A stretch of DNA of 14,813 nucleotides, taken from assembly GCA_946221495.1 (NCBI GenBank), contig CAMIFA010000132.1:1-14813 (forward strand). The letters are read 5' to 3'. The notes under the pieces are model-generated. The model worked only from the letters and a program-made list of their open reading frames with translations. It did no database searches and was not told the origin of the DNA. This document shows, one piece after another, positions 14,212 through 14,813 of the stretch (position 1 is its first letter; every line of letters starts with the position of its first letter). The DNA is from an uncultured cyanobacterium. GTDB taxonomy: Bacteria; Cyanobacteriota; Cyanobacteriia; Cyanobacteriales; Chroococcidiopsidaceae. Both the position numbers and the translations under genes were made by a program.

Positions 14212-14813
14212 TTACCAGATCAGCGATGATGGTGCTGTCTCTTTTTGGGTGTAGTGTCTCTGTGCAGGAACGCAGGGAGAATTACTTTGATCAATGCTAC
14301 TGAGAATTAAATTAGCTGCTGTTGTACTATCTACTGGCTTTGAGAACAGGTATCCTTGTCCATATTTACATTTAAGTGCTTTTAGTGGAGCTAGTTGCTC
14401 TTTTGTTTCTACTCCTTCGGCAATTACATCCATACCGAGAGAATCTGCCAGCATAGCGATCGCTCGGACAATCTGCCAATTATCTGAACTGTTATTAATG
14501 CTGATAAAAGAGCGGTCAATTTTTAAAATATCAATAGGAAAACGATGTAGATAATTTAATGACGAATAACCTGTACCAAAGTCATCTAAAGACAAACAAA
14601 CTCCCAAGACTTTTAATTGCAGAAGTACAGATGTTACCGATTCCGGTTCCATCAATAGACTTTCAGTAAGCTCAAGTTTTAAAGAACTAGGATCTAAGTT
14701 AGTTTCATTAAGAATTTGGCTAATCTGTTCAAATAAATCAAGTTGGGCAAACTGTTTTACTTGAGGGGGCGACAAGGTAGTTAAAGTGCTTGCTGTATAA
14801 GTACCATAGCTCT
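14212..14813 (-). CDS. EAL-domain protein, 3' part only
   Basis: EAL proteins hydrolyse cyclic di-GMP. The visible ~200 residues are the C-terminal two thirds of an EAL domain and a short tail; the frame stays open to the window edge, so the gene continues outside. Key motifs are present: LKLELTESLLM (metal-binding Glu), SLDDFGTGYSSLNYLHRFP with the paired Asp, LKIDRSFI (catalytic Lys-Asp), VIAEGVET and GQGYLFSKPV. They suggest an active phosphodiesterase if the missing EAL motif is intact. Just upstream of VKQFAQLDLFEQI, where EAL domains usually read VNLS, the frame instead reads TLTTLSPPQ, an unusual sequence that may mark an insertion, a frameshift or a truncated domain. The tail (QRHYTQKETAPSSLIW) is not conserved. 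The gene is convergent with cobW. Confidence 0.88.
   Translation of the reverse strand, partial: SYGTYTASTLTTLSPPQVKQFAQLDLFEQISQILNETNLDPSSLKLELTESLLMEPESVTSVLLQLKVLGVCLSLDDFGTGYSSLNYLHRFPIDILKIDRSFISINNSSDNWQIVRAIAMLADSLGMDVIAEGVETKEQLAPLKALKCKYGQGYLFSKPVDSTTAANLILSSIDQSNSPCVPAQRHYTQKETAPSSLIW

Overview
The window is a stretch of cyanobacterial chromosome. The clearest sign is the HIP1 palindrome GCGATCGC, which I count about nineteen times in 14.8 kb, inside and between genes on both strands. Gene content agrees: a cyanobacterial-type heme oxygenase for bilin synthesis, a CobW GTPase, a TIC62-like atypical SDR, a lone LivF/NatE-type ATPase, and short tandem repeats of 7 to 9 bp between genes. 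The sequence is fairly AT-rich outside the genes. I cannot name the species; a freshwater or terrestrial HIP1-rich lineage is an inference.

Layout. 1-219 holds a repeat-rich leader in front of a 62-residue membrane protein gene (220-408). 409-817 is non-coding. A pirin gene (818-1702) and a DUF5996 gene (1857-2795) follow on the plus strand. Convergent to them, on the minus strand, lies an ergothioneine operon in the order egtC (6468-5674), egtB (from about 5705 to 4278) and egtD (4082-3054). 6469-7345 is a long non-coding stretch with a 24-codon small ORF and, at 7197-7264, a tRNA-like fold with a perfect T-arm. Then come a slipin/SPFH gene (7346-8200), a convergent livF/natE-type ABC ATPase (9007-8279), and on the plus strand an EamA transporter (9109-10044), an atypical SDR (10161-10844), comB (11024-11755), heme oxygenase (12171-12887) and cobW (13033-14076). 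The minus-strand end of an EAL-domain protein runs off the right edge (14212-14813).

How genes work together. The three egt genes cover trimethylation of histidine (EgtD), oxidative C-S bond formation (EgtB) and removal of the gamma-glutamyl group (EgtC). The gamma-glutamylcysteine ligase and the final C-S lyase are not in the window. Most other genes look like individually expressed housekeeping genes with no obvious shared pathway.

Most interesting points. The egtB linker between the DinB and FGE domains is built from eighteen 8-bp units (5075-5218). Eighteen units keep the frame, but a gain or loss of one unit would cut the protein before the FGE domain, so this could be a phase-variable switch or a recent repeat invasion. 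The second is the tRNA-like element preceded by a perfect TATAAT. The third is a pair of 23-bp direct repeats with an 11-nt inverted copy upstream of the first gene. I see no CRISPR array, prophage, intact insertion sequence or complete new multi-gene system.
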